From the NCBI RefSeq assembly GCF_016907555.1, contig NZ_JAFBCE010000001.1, forward strand, positions 806,001-870,000: a stretch of 64,000 nt of DNA, written 5' to 3'. Source of the stretch: Microbacterium laevaniformans (GTDB taxonomy: Bacteria > Actinomycetota > Actinomycetes > Actinomycetales > Microbacteriaceae). Below are positions 54,177 to 62,805 of the stretch, piece after piece. Both the position numbers and the translations under genes were made by a program. How positions within the stretch are numbered: position 1 is the first letter of the stretch; every line of letters starts with the position of its first letter. The notes under the pieces are model-generated. The model was not told where the DNA came from. It worked only from the letters and a program-made list of their open reading frames with translations, and made no database searches.

Positions 54177-55070
54177 ATGACGATCGTGCCTCCCGCCCCC
54201 GGTGAGCCGCGCCGCCCCGATGGGCCGCGCGATCCCGGTGACACGTGGGTGGTGACCGATGACGGGACGCGCTACTGGGGTCGTTTCGGCGCGGCGGGTC
54301 TGCTCGCCGTCGATCCGCAGCGCGGCGTGCTCTTGCAGCACCGCGTGGCCTGGAGCCACTTCGGCGACACGTGGGGGTTGCCGGGTGGTGCGCGCCATCA
54401 GGACGAGTCCGCGTGCGAGGGGGCGTTGCGCGAGTCGGCGGAAGAGGCGGGAGTGCCGGCATCCGCCGTGCAGCCGCGCCTGATCAGTGTCTACGACGTG
54501 GGCGTGTGGAGTTACGCCACGGTCGTCGCGGATGTCGTCGTGCCGTTCGAGCCGGTGATCAGCGATCCGGAGAGCCGTGAGCTGGCGTGGGTGCCCGTGG
54601 ATGCCGTCGACTCCTACCCGCTGCATCCGGGGTTCGCCGCGTCATGGCCGCTGTTGCGGTCGCTGCTGAAGGTGCGGCCCGCTGTGGTGGTCGACGCGGC
54701 GAACGTGGTCGGATCGGTGCCGGACGGCTGGTGGAAGGATCGGGCCGGCGCGACCGCGCGGCTGCTGGAACGGCTGCGCGCACTGTCGGTGCAGGGAATG
54801 GATGCCGGGCGGCTGGGGCTTGTCGCGGACGTGTGGTTCCCCGAGCTGCGTGTCGTGGTCGAGGGGCAGGCGCGAGCGGTCGAGGAGGTTCCGGGCGTCG
54901 CTGTCGTGCGCGCCGACGCTGAGGGTGACGACGCGATCGTCGCGGAAGTGGCCGCGCTCACTGCTGCGGGGCGGCGTGTGGTCGTGGTAACGAGCGATCG
55001 GGAACTGCGGGCGCGCGTGGGCGCGCTCGGTGCGGCGGCGCACGGGCCGTCGTGGCTCGACCTCGACTGA
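54177..55070 (+). CDS. Nudix hydrolase fused to a C-terminal NYN/PIN-like nuclease domain
   Basis: 297 aa. The Nudix domain occupies about 25-155, with box GGARHQDESACEGALRESAE and EAG (70-92). The second domain, about 165-297, reads AVVVDAANVVGSVPDGWWKD, then LGLVADVWFP, GDDAIVAEVAAL and VVVTSDRELRARVGALGA. These give the D-x-x-N, D-D and T-S-D acidic positions of the NYN/YacP-like PIN-fold ribonucleases. The combination suggests nucleotide or RNA-end removal coupled to RNA cleavage, but no substrate is known. Divergent from nrdD. Confidence 0.75.
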   Translation: MTIVPPAPGEPRRPDGPRDPGDTWVVTDDGTRYWGRFGAAGLLAVDPQRGVLLQHRVAWSHFGDTWGLPGGARHQDESACEGALRESAEEAGVPASAVQPRLISVYDVGVWSYATVVADVVVPFEPVISDPESRELAWVPVDAVDSYPLHPGFAASWPLLRSLLKVRPAVVVDAANVVGSVPDGWWKDRAGATARLLERLRALSVQGMDAGRLGLVADVWFPELRVVVEGQARAVEEVPGVAVVRADAEGDDAIVAEVAALTAAGRRVVVVTSDRELRARVGALGAAAHGPSWLDLD

Positions 55071-55083
55071 GGTCGCCGGGCGG

Positions 55084-55476
55084 TCAGTCGTCGTCGGTCG
55101 CGTAGCCGGTGACAGCGTCGCGTCCGCGCAGCCGATCGATGTCGCGGCGCTCGCGTTTGGTGGGCCTTCCTGCGCCGCGGTCGCGGACGGCGAGCAGCGC
55201 CACGCGCTCGCGTGGCGGCGTGCGGTCTTCGGCGGCGAGGGCGGCGATCGGCGCTCCCACACGTTTCGTCAGCAGTTGTCGCACGACCAGCATCCGGTCG
55301 AAGCCGGCGATGCGTACGCGGATCTCATCGCCGATGCGCACGGGTTGTGAGGCTTTCGCCTTCTCTCCGCCGATGCGCACGTGGCCGGCGCGGCATGCCG
55401 TGGTTGCGGCGGAACGGGTCTTGTAAACGCGCACGGCCCACAGCCAGCTGTCGATGCGGACGGACGGCTCGCTCAT
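55084..55476 (-). CDS. S4-domain RNA-binding protein, Hsp15/HslR-like
   Basis: 130 aa. The S4 domain runs VRIDSWLWAVRVYKTRSAAT with CRAGHVRIGGEKAKASQPVR (about 5-50), and the basic tail GAGRPTKRERRDIDRLRG is typical of the Hsp15 family. In E. coli Hsp15 binds stalled 50S subunits carrying nascent chain; a similar role is inferred. Convergent with the Nudix-NYN gene. Confidence 0.85.
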   Translation of the reverse strand: MSEPSVRIDSWLWAVRVYKTRSAATTACRAGHVRIGGEKAKASQPVRIGDEIRVRIAGFDRMLVVRQLLTKRVGAPIAALAAEDRTPPRERVALLAVRDRGAGRPTKRERRDIDRLRGRDAVTGYATDDD

Positions 55477-55509
55477 CCCTCGATTCTGCCGTGTCGATCT
55501 CGTGTCCAG

Positions 55510-56088
55510 TCACGCCACCGTGAGCGAGACGATCGGTCGTGTGGGGCCGGGTCTGGCCACCTCGACGAAGCCCGCGTCGACGAAGCTCGAGAGCGCGCCG
55601 TGATAGAGATCGTTCGAGGAGGTCTTGCCGGCGCTGGTGTCGACGGGATAGCCCTCGACGACCCGTGCGCCGTGCGTACGCGCGTGGTCGACGGCGGCGT
55701 CGAGCAGGCGCCCCGCCAGACCCTGCCCACGGAACTCCTTCCGGACCACGAAGCACGTGATCGCCCAGACGGACTCGTCGTCGAACGGCTCTGGCGATTG
55801 CTGGAAAGCGCGCGTGGCGGCCAGACGCGGCTGATCCGGTCGTGGTGACACCTTGACCCACCCGGCGGCGACGCCGTCGAGGTACGCGATGAGCGCGGAG
55901 GCCGGGGAAGTGGCGAGGTCGCCCCGCAGCAGTTCGCGACGCTCGTCGGTCGTGGCGGCTTGGAAGTCCTTGTTGCGCAGCATCCACCACTGGCACCAGC
56001 ACGAGGCGCCGTCGCCTCCGCCGGTGAGAGCGTGCTCCGCGTCGGCGAAGCGATCGACGGATGCCGGGAGGATCTCGATCTGGCTCAT
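55510..56088 (-). CDS. GNAT-family N-acetyltransferase
   Basis: 192 aa. The acetyl-CoA motif A is visible as CFVVRKEFRGQGLAGRLLDAA near residue 115, and the beta-bulge region AYLDGVAAGWVKV is near 70. The N-terminal CWCQWWMLRNKDF is a Trp/Cys-rich block seen in one subgroup of actinobacterial GNATs. Substrate unknown. The start at 56088 is set by the family N-terminus; longer frames run into the tRNA region. Confidence 0.8.
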   Translation of the reverse strand: MSQIEILPASVDRFADAEHALTGGGDGASCWCQWWMLRNKDFQAATTDERRELLRGDLATSPASALIAYLDGVAAGWVKVSPRPDQPRLAATRAFQQSPEPFDDESVWAITCFVVRKEFRGQGLAGRLLDAAVDHARTHGARVVEGYPVDTSAGKTSSNDLYHGALSSFVDAGFVEVARPGPTRPIVSLTVA

Positions 56089-56180
56089 GAGCAGACCGTA
56101 CTCCTGACTTGCGACACGCGTTCGCGAGTGCTCCACGAAACCGGTAGGATAGGGGAGTTGTCCGCGAGTGGACAGCAGAC

Positions 56181-56222
<42 letters not shown>

Positions 56223-56261
56223 GGTGAGTTGGAGCGGCGGGGCAGCACGAAAACTAAACAA

Positions 56262-56335
<74 letters not shown>

Positions 56336-56340
56336 CAAAA

Positions 56341-56372
56341 AGCCCTGGTGAGAGGCAACTTTCACCAGGGCT
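56341..56372 (+). terminator. Terminator after tRNA-Pro
   Basis: 11-bp stem AGCCCTGGTGA / TCACCAGGGCT with a 10-nt loop, starting 5 bp after the tRNA. Confidence 0.8.
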
Positions 56373-56400
56373 TCGTCGTTTCTGGGAGTGGTCACTGGCT

Positions 56401-56512
56401 GGTCCACTCGCTCGGGCTGCTCGATCCGGCCGCCGCCGAAGTGGACCAATCCTGTTCGGCGTTCTCGCCCGCGAAGTGCACCAGAAGGTGCCCGTGGAGT
56501 GGACCAGAATCC
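56401..56512. repeat. AGTGGACCA repeats between tRNA-Pro and int, candidate integrase arm sites
   Basis: Direct copies AGTGGACCAATCC (56440-56452), AGTGCACCAGAA (56475-56486) and AGTGGACCAGAATCC (56498-56512), plus an inverted GGTCCACT (56401-56408). All lie within 110 bp of non-coding DNA next to the integrase stop. Short multiple repeats near an attachment core are what arm-type binding sites look like. Nothing else is seen in 56373-56569. Confidence 0.5.
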
Positions 56513-56569
56513 GGGCAGGACGGTGCTCCGGCCCTCTCTTGGAGGGTCGGAGCGTGGGTTCACGGGCGG

Positions 56570-57760
56570 TCACAGGCGGGGTCCGTCGCGGCGGGTGGTG
56601 TCCCTTCTGGTGGGGGCTGCGGAGAGGAACTGGTTGGCCTGTCTGGCGGCTTCGGCGAGGTGTCGATGGTCGGGGTGCAGGTAGCCCTTGGTGGTCTCGA
56701 TCGACTGGTGCCCGAGGATCTCTTGGAGCACGTGCAGGGCTATTCCGGCGTCGGCCATCCAGGTCGCTCCGGTGTGGCGCAGCCCGTGCCGGGTGAGGTT
56801 GTCGAACCCGAGCTTCGCCACGAGGTCGTCCCAGTGCGTCGCGTCGCGGACGGTGGCGGTGGTGAGGACGCCACCGCGCGGCCCGCGCAGGAGCGGATCG
56901 TCGGGCGCCTTGCCTTCGGTGAGACGTTCGAGGGTGGGTTCGAGCGCGTCGAGCATCGGCACGGGGCGGTCTCTGCGGCCTTTGGTCTGCTTGATGACGA
57001 GGCCGCCTTTGCCGGGATAGTGCTGTCGTCTGATCCAGACGATGCGGTTGCCCCAGTCCACGTCCCCGGCTCGCAGCCCTGCGACCTCAGAGCCGCGGGC
57101 AGCCAGAAGGGCGGCGAGCATGACGTGATCGGAATACGACTGGTGCACCTTCCCACACGCGGTGGCGAGCCTCTGCAACGTGGGAAGGTCCGGGAGGGCG
57201 TACTGGCGGAGCGCTCCGGTGGTGTGTGTGACGTGCTTGCCGAGGTTCCGGCGGGCGCGATGCTTGGCGGGGTTGATCGAGATGATGTCGTCACGGACGG
57301 CCTCGTCCAAGACGCGGACGAGCGGGGCGATGGAGTTCTTGATAGTCGAGGCGGAGTGCTCAGCCTCCCAACCGTCGATGGTGCGGTCGATCATCCCGGC
57401 GGTGATCTTCGCGACCCGGATGTGCCCGAGCGCGGGCAGCACGCGGAGCCGAAGCCCGGTGTCATAGAGCTCAGCCGTGGACGTGGGATCGAGGCCCCGC
57501 TGCCACCTGTCACCGATCGACGCTGCGTAGGCGGCGAGGGTGACGGTGGTGTCGTTGCCCGTCTCGGTCGCGGCGCGCATCTGCTCGAAGAACTCCTCGA
57601 CCTCCTCCGCAGTGCGCACGTGTGAGACTCGGCCGACGCGCTTCTTGGTCGAGGGGTCGGTCCAGCGCACGCGGGCGCGGAAGCCCTCGGTGCGCCGCTC
57701 GACATCGGTGGTGAGCTTGACGCCGACCGGCGGCATCCTGTGGTTGCGAGGGTCAGCCAT
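56570..57760 (-). CDS. int: ICE tyrosine integrase
   Basis: 396 aa phage-type integrase. The N-terminal DNA-binding AP2-like part is KLTTDVERRTEGFRARVRWT, the core-binding SAM-like domain is about 80-170, and the catalytic domain is about 195-385. Catalytic residues: Arg in LLAARGSEVAGLRAGDVDW, Lys in IKQTKGRRDRPVPM, HGLRHTGATWMADAG, LGHQSIETT, and the Tyr in KGYLHPD. The start at 57760 (MADPRNHRM) overlaps the stop of the upstream small gene by 8 bp. It probably acts at the adjacent tRNA-Pro. Confidence 0.92.
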   Translation of the reverse strand: MADPRNHRMPPVGVKLTTDVERRTEGFRARVRWTDPSTKKRVGRVSHVRTAEEVEEFFEQMRAATETGNDTTVTLAAYAASIGDRWQRGLDPTSTAELYDTGLRLRVLPALGHIRVAKITAGMIDRTIDGWEAEHSASTIKNSIAPLVRVLDEAVRDDIISINPAKHRARRNLGKHVTHTTGALRQYALPDLPTLQRLATACGKVHQSYSDHVMLAALLAARGSEVAGLRAGDVDWGNRIVWIRRQHYPGKGGLVIKQTKGRRDRPVPMLDALEPTLERLTEGKAPDDPLLRGPRGGVLTTATVRDATHWDDLVAKLGFDNLTRHGLRHTGATWMADAGIALHVLQEILGHQSIETTKGYLHPDHRHLAEAARQANQFLSAAPTRRDTTRRDGPRL

Positions 57761-57968
57761 GCGCGGTCTCCTGCTCGCTGACCCAGGCCCGGACGGTCGC
57801 CGGGGTGTAGCGGTAGACACCGCCGACCTGGACGAACGGAGGGCCGACCTTCTCCCGTCGCCACCGGGAGAGGGTGGCCTGGGAGACGGTCAGGAACTCC
57901 GACGCCTCCCTGGGGCACCACAGCGGCTCGACGTTGCCGCTGCCGCGGTCACTGAGTGGGCTCGTCAT
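57753..57968 (-). CDS. xis: Excisionase-like helix-turn-helix protein
   Basis: 71 aa MerR/Xis-type winged HTH: WCPREASEFLTVSQATLSRW followed by RREKVGPPFVQVGGVYRYTP, the form of excisionase-family DNA-binding domains. It lies directly before int and overlaps it. It probably bends attachment DNA to favour excision, or represses int. The start at 57968 lies inside the upstream gene's end. Confidence 0.85.
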   Translation of the reverse strand: MTSPLSDRGSGNVEPLWCPREASEFLTVSQATLSRWRREKVGPPFVQVGGVYRYTPATVRAWVSEQETAHG

Positions 57969-58572
57969 CGTCGGGCACCTCGCCGGTTTCCGGGGCTGCG
58001 CCGAGGCTGGCGTAGAAGGCGTCCTCGGCGGCCTGGCGTCGGGCGACATCGGCCTTGACGAACGCCCGGAAGTCCGACGCCCGATTAGGGATCACGACGT
58101 CCTCGATCGCCTCGATGGGCGTCTCGCCGGGCCATGCGGTCTGCCGGGTGGCGCGGTCGCGGTCCAGACGGGTGCCGCAGGCGGCCACCCAGTCGCGCAG
58201 GCGCTGTCGGGCGTCGGCGAAGTCGCGGTGCCAGCCGTTCGGTGCTGACCCGTTCTCCTCCGGGTCGTACGCGCATAGCCAGTGCAGGTGCAGGGCGGAC
58301 AGCTCCCACACCAGCTCCGGGTGGCGGTGCCAGAACGGCGGGACCACCGACGCGGGGAGCCCGTAGGTGTGGCGCAGCCAGGTCACCCACTTGTCGAGCT
58401 CGGCCCACTCGCCGGCGGCCTCCTCGGCAGTGAGGAGGTTCCAGTTCACCGGATGCGGCGGCTCCGCGAGTACGCCGACGTCCTCCTCCGGTGCCTCGGT
58501 GTCGTCGGTGTCGTCGTCCAGGGGAGCGGGCTCTGGCTCCTCTTGCTCGGGGATGTCATTGACCACGGCCAT
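57949..58572 (-). CDS. DUF4913-family protein
   Basis: 207 aa. An acidic, low-complexity N-terminus (about 1-35) is followed by the conserved block NWNLLTAEEAAGEWAELDKW, VTWLRHTYGLP, PPFWHRHPELVWELSALHLH and GWHRDFADARQRLRDW (about 40-135). This family occurs mainly in actinobacterial ICEs and plasmids; function is unknown. ATG 58572 is preferred because GAGGAG lies 6 nt ahead; a GTG at 58590 is also in frame. Confidence 0.75.
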   Translation of the reverse strand: MAVVNDIPEQEEPEPAPLDDDTDDTEAPEEDVGVLAEPPHPVNWNLLTAEEAAGEWAELDKWVTWLRHTYGLPASVVPPFWHRHPELVWELSALHLHWLCAYDPEENGSAPNGWHRDFADARQRLRDWVAACGTRLDRDRATRQTAWPGETPIEAIEDVVIPNRASDFRAFVKADVARRQAAEDAFYASLGAAPETGEVPDDDEPTQ

Positions 58573-58586
58573 CATCGTCTCCTCGG

Positions 58587-59060
58587 TCACAGCCCGGGCC
58601 CCGGCGCGGCAGATTCGCGGATACGACGCGGATCATCGTTTCGGACGGCCTCTCTGCTTGCCGCTGCTGCCGGAGCCTCCTGCTCCGCGGTGCGGGTGTT
58701 GCGCTGGCTGCGGTCGACTTCGTAGCTGGTGCGGGCGAGGTCGTGGCCGATCTTCTTGGCGACGAACTCCTCACCCTGTACCGTCTGCCCGTCCCGTTCG
58801 TACTCGTACGGGTGCGTGTAGCCCTCGGCGACGAAGCTGTCGCCCTTCGCGAACCGCTCGTGCGCCCGCTCAGCCGTTGCTCGATAGGCCACGAGGTCGT
58901 GGAAGGTGGTGTCCAGCTCCGTGAACGACCCGTCCGGCTCCTTGCGGTAGTGCTCCTGCCCGACGCGGGCGTAGAACCTCGCCTCGCCCTTGCCGGTGTG
59001 GCTGAGCTGCGGGTCCGAGGCGATGAAGCCTGTGAACGACTCCTGCGTGTGGATCGCCAT
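58587..59060 (-). CDS. ssb: Single-stranded DNA-binding protein, ICE-encoded
   Basis: 157 aa. The OB-fold N-terminus is FTGFIASDPQLSHTGKGEAR, FYARVGQEHYRK and GDSFVAEGYTHPYEYERDGQ (about 8-90). The C-terminal tail lacks the acidic DDDIPF tip of housekeeping SSB, ending SAAPGPGL, as often in element-borne versions. It is likely to protect transferred single-stranded DNA or support element replication. ATG start with GGAAGGGACG ahead. Confidence 0.85.
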   Translation of the reverse strand: MAIHTQESFTGFIASDPQLSHTGKGEARFYARVGQEHYRKEPDGSFTELDTTFHDLVAYRATAERAHERFAKGDSFVAEGYTHPYEYERDGQTVQGEEFVAKKIGHDLARTSYEVDRSQRNTRTAEQEAPAAAASREAVRNDDPRRIRESAAPGPGL

Positions 59061-59110
59061 GACGACCGTCCCTTCCTGGCATCGGCGGCCCCATGACAGA
59101 ACCGCTCTTG

Positions 59111-60427
59111 TCAGGCAGGTGCGTCAGAGCTCCCCAGCGGGCGGCGTTGCAGCAGCACCTCGATGTCGGCTCGGTCGGCGCGCAGCGTCATAGCGTCGGG
59201 CCGGTCGGTCCACATCCGGGTGCGGGTGACGATGGGCGGTGCTGCGCGCAGCAGGACAAGTGCGGTGCCGAACGGGAGGGTGCGGATGGTGTCGGGCGGC
59301 ATGATCGGCACGCGGCGGATGGAGCGTTGCGCGGAGCGGGAGCCGTGGTCGCCGATCGTGGTGGAGTCGGTCACCTCGTCGCGTTCCCCGATGAGCGTGG
59401 TCAGATCGTGCAAGTCCTTGGAGTTCGATGCCCCGCCGAGGATGATCTTCACGATGCTCGCGTCCCAGATCGCGCCGGCGGCGTTCTCCGACCACTTCTC
59501 CCGCGCCTGCGCGAGCGACTGGAGCACGGGCATGGTCGTGATCCCGGTGCCGCCGCCTTCGGCCATGAGCGTCGGCAACGACGGCAGCGGGGCGAGGTTG
59601 CCGACCTCGTCTAGGGCGAGCAGCAGAGGCGGGTCGAGGCGGGCGCCAGGGCTGGTCGCGGCGATGCGGCGGGCGGCTTCCACGAGGTCTTCCACGAACG
59701 CCGCCACCAGCGCTGCGCTGTTGTTAGCTCCGGCGCCGGTGGCGAGCAGGTAGAGGGTGCCCTTGGCGCGGAGAAACGCTTCGGGGTCGAAGTCCTCGCC
59801 TTCCCGCGGCGATACGGCGTCGAGCACGCGCGGGTCTGCGAGAGCGGCCAGGGCGAGGGAGACGCCTTGCCAGACGGAGTCGCGGGTGCGGGGGTCGGAG
59901 TCGATCATCGCCTGCAACGACTCCGCCCAGCCCACGGCCGCGTGCGGGTTCGCGGCGAGGATCGCGACCGCGTCTGCGGCGGCGGAGGGGTCTAGGGTCC
60001 AGCGGAACAACTCTGAGGGTGGCCGGTGGTCGAGGGCGGCGGCGTGGAGGAGGGCTTGGAGTGCGGTGCGGGTCTTGCCTTCCCAGAACCCGCCGCCTTC
60101 GACGCCTCCGGCGGACAGCCCGGTGCCGGCGGCGAGCCCGGTGGCGCGGATCATCGCGGTCAAAGGGTCTTCGCACCCTCGGATGGGTGACCATCTGAGT
60201 CCGGCGGGTACGCCTTCGGCGAGGTGCTGGGGGTCGAACACTGCGACCGGGCCGGTCTTCTTGCGGGCGCGGAGGGTGGCGGTGAGGTTGTCGGGCCGGG
60301 TGCTCGTGGTGACGACCGCGCCGGGCGCGTCGAGGATCATGTTGATGACGATCCCTGCGCCTTTCCCGGATCGGGGCGGGCCGAGCAGCAGGATCGAGTC
60401 TTCGACCGACGCCCACACGCCGGGGCC
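59111..60427 (-). pseudogene. Type IV coupling protein (TraG/VirD4-like), C-terminal part
   Basis: About 438 codons following the IS3 insertion. It begins GPGVWASVEDSILLLGPPRSGKG, containing Walker A GPPRSGKG, and continues with TTSTRPDNLTATLRARK, Walker B LLALDEVGNLAPLPSLP and the TraM-recognition TLMAEGGGTGITTMPVLQSL region. Coupling proteins pump the relaxase-DNA complex into the secretion channel. The membrane-anchor N-terminus lies on the other side of the IS (61771-62263). A GTG at 60448 inside the IS could start a soluble fragment. Confidence 0.88.
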
Positions 60428-60461
60428 TTGACCCCGGATCGTGGACACGGTGTCATTTCGG

Positions 60462-61382
60462 TTATGCCGCTTCCGTGAGGGTAGCTGATCTCGCGGCCGC
60501 GTAGGTGTTCTCGTAGCTGTTCGGGGTGATCTGGCCGATCGCGGAGTGGCGTCGGCGCGTGTTGTATCGGTTCGTCCACCGGAACACGGCCCGGTAGGCG
60601 GTGGCTTGATCGGGGAACGCCGACGCGCCTTGGAGGAGCTCGCGTTTGAGCGCGGCGTTGAAGCTCTCGGCCAGCGAGTTGTCGGCGCTCGTGCCCACCG
60701 CGCCCATGGACTGGGTCACCTTGAGCTGCTCGCAGAGTGCTGCGTAGGCTTTCGACGCGTAGACCGAGCCGTGGTCGCTGTGGAACACTGCGCCGGCCAG
60801 CGATCCGCGGTCGCGGTGCGCGCCGCGGAGAGCGCCTTCGACGAGTTCGGTGCGCATGTGGTCGGCGACCTGCCAGCCGGCGAGCTTGCGCGACCCGAGG
60901 TCGATGCAGGTCGCCAGATACAGGTTGCTGCCGTCCGCGATGGGGAGGTAGGTGATATCGCCGACATACCTGCGGTTCGGCTCCCCGGTGCTGAAGTCCC
61001 GCCCGACCAGGTCGGGGAACTTCCGTCCGGACTGGTCCGGGATCGTGGTCTTCACCCGGCGGCGCAGTCGGATCCCCGCGAGCGCGTGTTCCCGCATCAC
61101 CCGAGCGACCCGCTTATGATTCACCCGCCCGGCGGCGGGGACGCCGTCGTTGAGGTCGGCAGTGATCCTCGGTGCCCCGTAGGCGCGGTCACCACCCTGC
61201 GCGGGGTCCTGCAGCACCCGGATCCGTGCCGCCAACCGGGCGTCGTCCGCGGCTCGCGCGGCCCGTCCCGGGGCTGCGGCCAGCCACGCGTAGAACGAGG
61301 ACCGGGCGATCTCGATGACCTCACACAACCGCTTCACGCCGTAGGCGTCCTTGTGGTCCTCGACGAACTGGAAGCGGTTCAC
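60462..61382 (-). CDS. IS3 transposase OrfB (integrase catalytic domain)
   Basis: 306 aa if begun at GTG 61382; normally made as an OrfAB fusion by -1 frameshifting. HTH_21 region: VNRFQFVEDHKDAYGVKRLC. Catalytic triad: Asp in YVGDITYLPI, Asp in FHSDHGSVYAS, and Glu in DNSLAESFNAALKREL, with the C-terminal YNTRRRHSAIGQITP. Complete. Confidence 0.92.
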   Translation of the reverse strand: MNRFQFVEDHKDAYGVKRLCEVIEIARSSFYAWLAAAPGRAARAADDARLAARIRVLQDPAQGGDRAYGAPRITADLNDGVPAAGRVNHKRVARVMREHALAGIRLRRRVKTTIPDQSGRKFPDLVGRDFSTGEPNRRYVGDITYLPIADGSNLYLATCIDLGSRKLAGWQVADHMRTELVEGALRGAHRDRGSLAGAVFHSDHGSVYASKAYAALCEQLKVTQSMGAVGTSADNSLAESFNAALKRELLQGASAFPDQATAYRAVFRWTNRYNTRRRHSAIGQITPNSYENTYAAARSATLTEAA

Positions 61383-61708
61383 CAGTTCGTCTCCGCAGCG
61401 AAATACTTCGCCGCCTGACGGAGGATGTCCCGCTCCGTCTCGAGCTTGACCTGCTCCGCTCTCGAGACCGCTAACTCGGCTTCCAACCGGATGATCCTCG
61501 CCGCCTGCGACTCCGACCGCACCGACACCGGCGGCGACACCGAACCGGCCGCAGCGGTCCCGGATCCGAGCTTGTCGACCCATTCCTTCAACGCACCACG
61601 GGAGATCCCCAAATCGGCCGCGATCGCTTTCAGCGTCGCGCCCGGCGTGGACTCGTACAAATCCACCGCACGCTGCCGGAACTCGTCCGTGTAGTTCTTC
61701 CTTGCCAT
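61379..61708 (-). CDS. IS3 transposase OrfA
   Basis: 109 aa. The helix-turn-helix (YTDEFRQRAVDLYES, AIAADLGISRGALKEW) is followed by a leucine-zipper-like coiled coil (AARIIRLEAELAVSRAEQVK, LETERDILRQAAKYFA), as in IS3-family OrfA. Its stop overlaps the start of OrfB by 4 bp in the -1 frame. Confidence 0.92.
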   Translation of the reverse strand: MARKNYTDEFRQRAVDLYESTPGATLKAIAADLGISRGALKEWVDKLGSGTAAAGSVSPPVSVRSESQAARIIRLEAELAVSRAEQVKLETERDILRQAAKYFAAETNW

Positions 61709-61770
61709 CCCTCAGATTCTCGCTTCCCCAGCATCGTGCTGGAATCAGCGTGTCCAAGATCAGGGGTCAA

Positions 61771-62263
61771 GCCCCCCGCGCCCGCGGGAGGCGCCGATGC
61801 GGTATCCGACATCCTGCGGTGCGGGCTTGTCGAGGGACGGGCGCAGGTGTCCGGCGCGGCGTAGCAGTGCGGGTTCGGAGGCGGCCCGGGCGACCTCACC
61901 CTTGGTGGCGATCCCGGCAATGCGGTACGGGTCGGCCTTCACCTGGCGGCCGTGCTCGCGGAAGAGCCGCCACCCCCACCAGCCGCCCGCCCCGGCAGCA
62001 AGGATCAGCAGGCCCGCGGTGATCCAGTACGCCACGACGTGCAGCCCTTCTGCGTCGAGCGCGGCTGCCGGGTCTGCGGGGTTCAGCAGTACCCCCAGGC
62101 CCGCCTCGATGCCGCCTGCGGGCTGGGCGGTGCCGGTGATCCAGGCGGCGACCGATCCGGCCGCGCGCAGGATGCCGGCCATCAGCGCGGCTGCGATGAG
62201 GATGCCGATGCCGAGGTTGCTGAGCTCGTCACCGAGTGACCCGGCGGGGCGTGGGGTGCTCAT
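61771..62263 (-). pseudogene. Type IV coupling protein, N-terminal membrane part
   Basis: About 164 codons up to the IS. MSTPRPAGSLGDELSNLGIG and two hydrophobic segments (about 17-40 and 75-100) are the membrane anchor of TraG-like proteins. The stretch RIAGIATKGEVARAASEPAL through RPSLDKPAPQDVGYRIGASR leads directly into the part on the other side of the IS. Joining the two halves after removing one GCC copy leaves the frame off by one across the C6 run at 61772-61777. The frame then reads three codons into the IS and stops. Confidence 0.8.
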
Positions 62264-62805
62264 TCGGGGTGTCCGATGGTGAGGGTTCCCGAGATGCGGC
62301 CGAGCAGGACGATTTCGCGGGTCGGGCTTGCGTTGGCTTGTTCGGCGGTGAGGAGGGCGCGTATGGTGCCGTCAGGGGCGGCGTCGCCGTGCGCGATCAC
62401 GATCGCGATTCCCACGTCCTCGCCGGGCACGAACCCCTCCCCGTGGAGCGTGACGAGCTCCGGCATCACCTGTCGCGACGGTGGCGGGGGCGGTGCGGGC
62501 TCTGGTTGGGGGCGGCGGCGTGTGCTGGGGGTGATGATGTCGGTGAACGTCGTCCCGTCCGCCTCATGCACCTCGACTCGCAGCGGCGAACGGTGCTGGG
62601 CGGTGAGCTGGTCCAGGACGCGGGCGAAGTCTTCCCGCCGCCACGCCAGGGCGAACGGCTCCGGCTCGTAGGGTGTCCCGTCGACGGTGACGGTCATCCG
62701 CCCGTCCGGGGCGATGTCCATGACGACGTGCGGGAGCGAGACCGGGACGGGCTCGTCTCGGGGTTCAGGCTCGGGGCCGGTGCGCTTGTAACGGGGGCGG
62801 GCCAT
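62260..62805 (-). CDS. Hypothetical ICE tra-region protein
   Basis: 181 aa, no recognised family. The N-terminus is basic (MARPRYKRTGPEPEP), then come two short folded-looking stretches (HVVMDIAPDGRMTVTVDG; PFALAWRREDFARVLDQL) separated by a Pro-rich linker (PQPEPAPPPPPSRQ). A final beta-rich segment (GEDVGIAIVIAHGDAAPDGT) ends IVLLGRISGTLTIGHPE. No signal peptide or membrane helix. It overlaps the VirB4 gene by 1 bp and the coupling protein by 4 bp, so it belongs to the transfer operon. Confidence 0.65.
   Translation of the reverse strand: MARPRYKRTGPEPEPRDEPVPVSLPHVVMDIAPDGRMTVTVDGTPYEPEPFALAWRREDFARVLDQLTAQHRSPLRVEVHEADGTTFTDIITPSTRRRPQPEPAPPPPPSRQVMPELVTLHGEGFVPGEDVGIAIVIAHGDAAPDGTIRALLTAEQANASPTREIVLLGRISGTLTIGHPE

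Larger units (their letters stand above)
60428..61770. mobile_element. IS3-family insertion within the coupling-protein gene
   Basis: 1343 bp. The ends match as inverted repeats, TTGACCCC-n-GATC-n-TGGACACG on each side. Flanking GCC (60425-60427 and 61771-61773) fits a 3-bp target duplication. It carries orfA and orfB in a -1 frame relation, both intact. It lies in the same direction as the interrupted gene. Confidence 0.88.
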
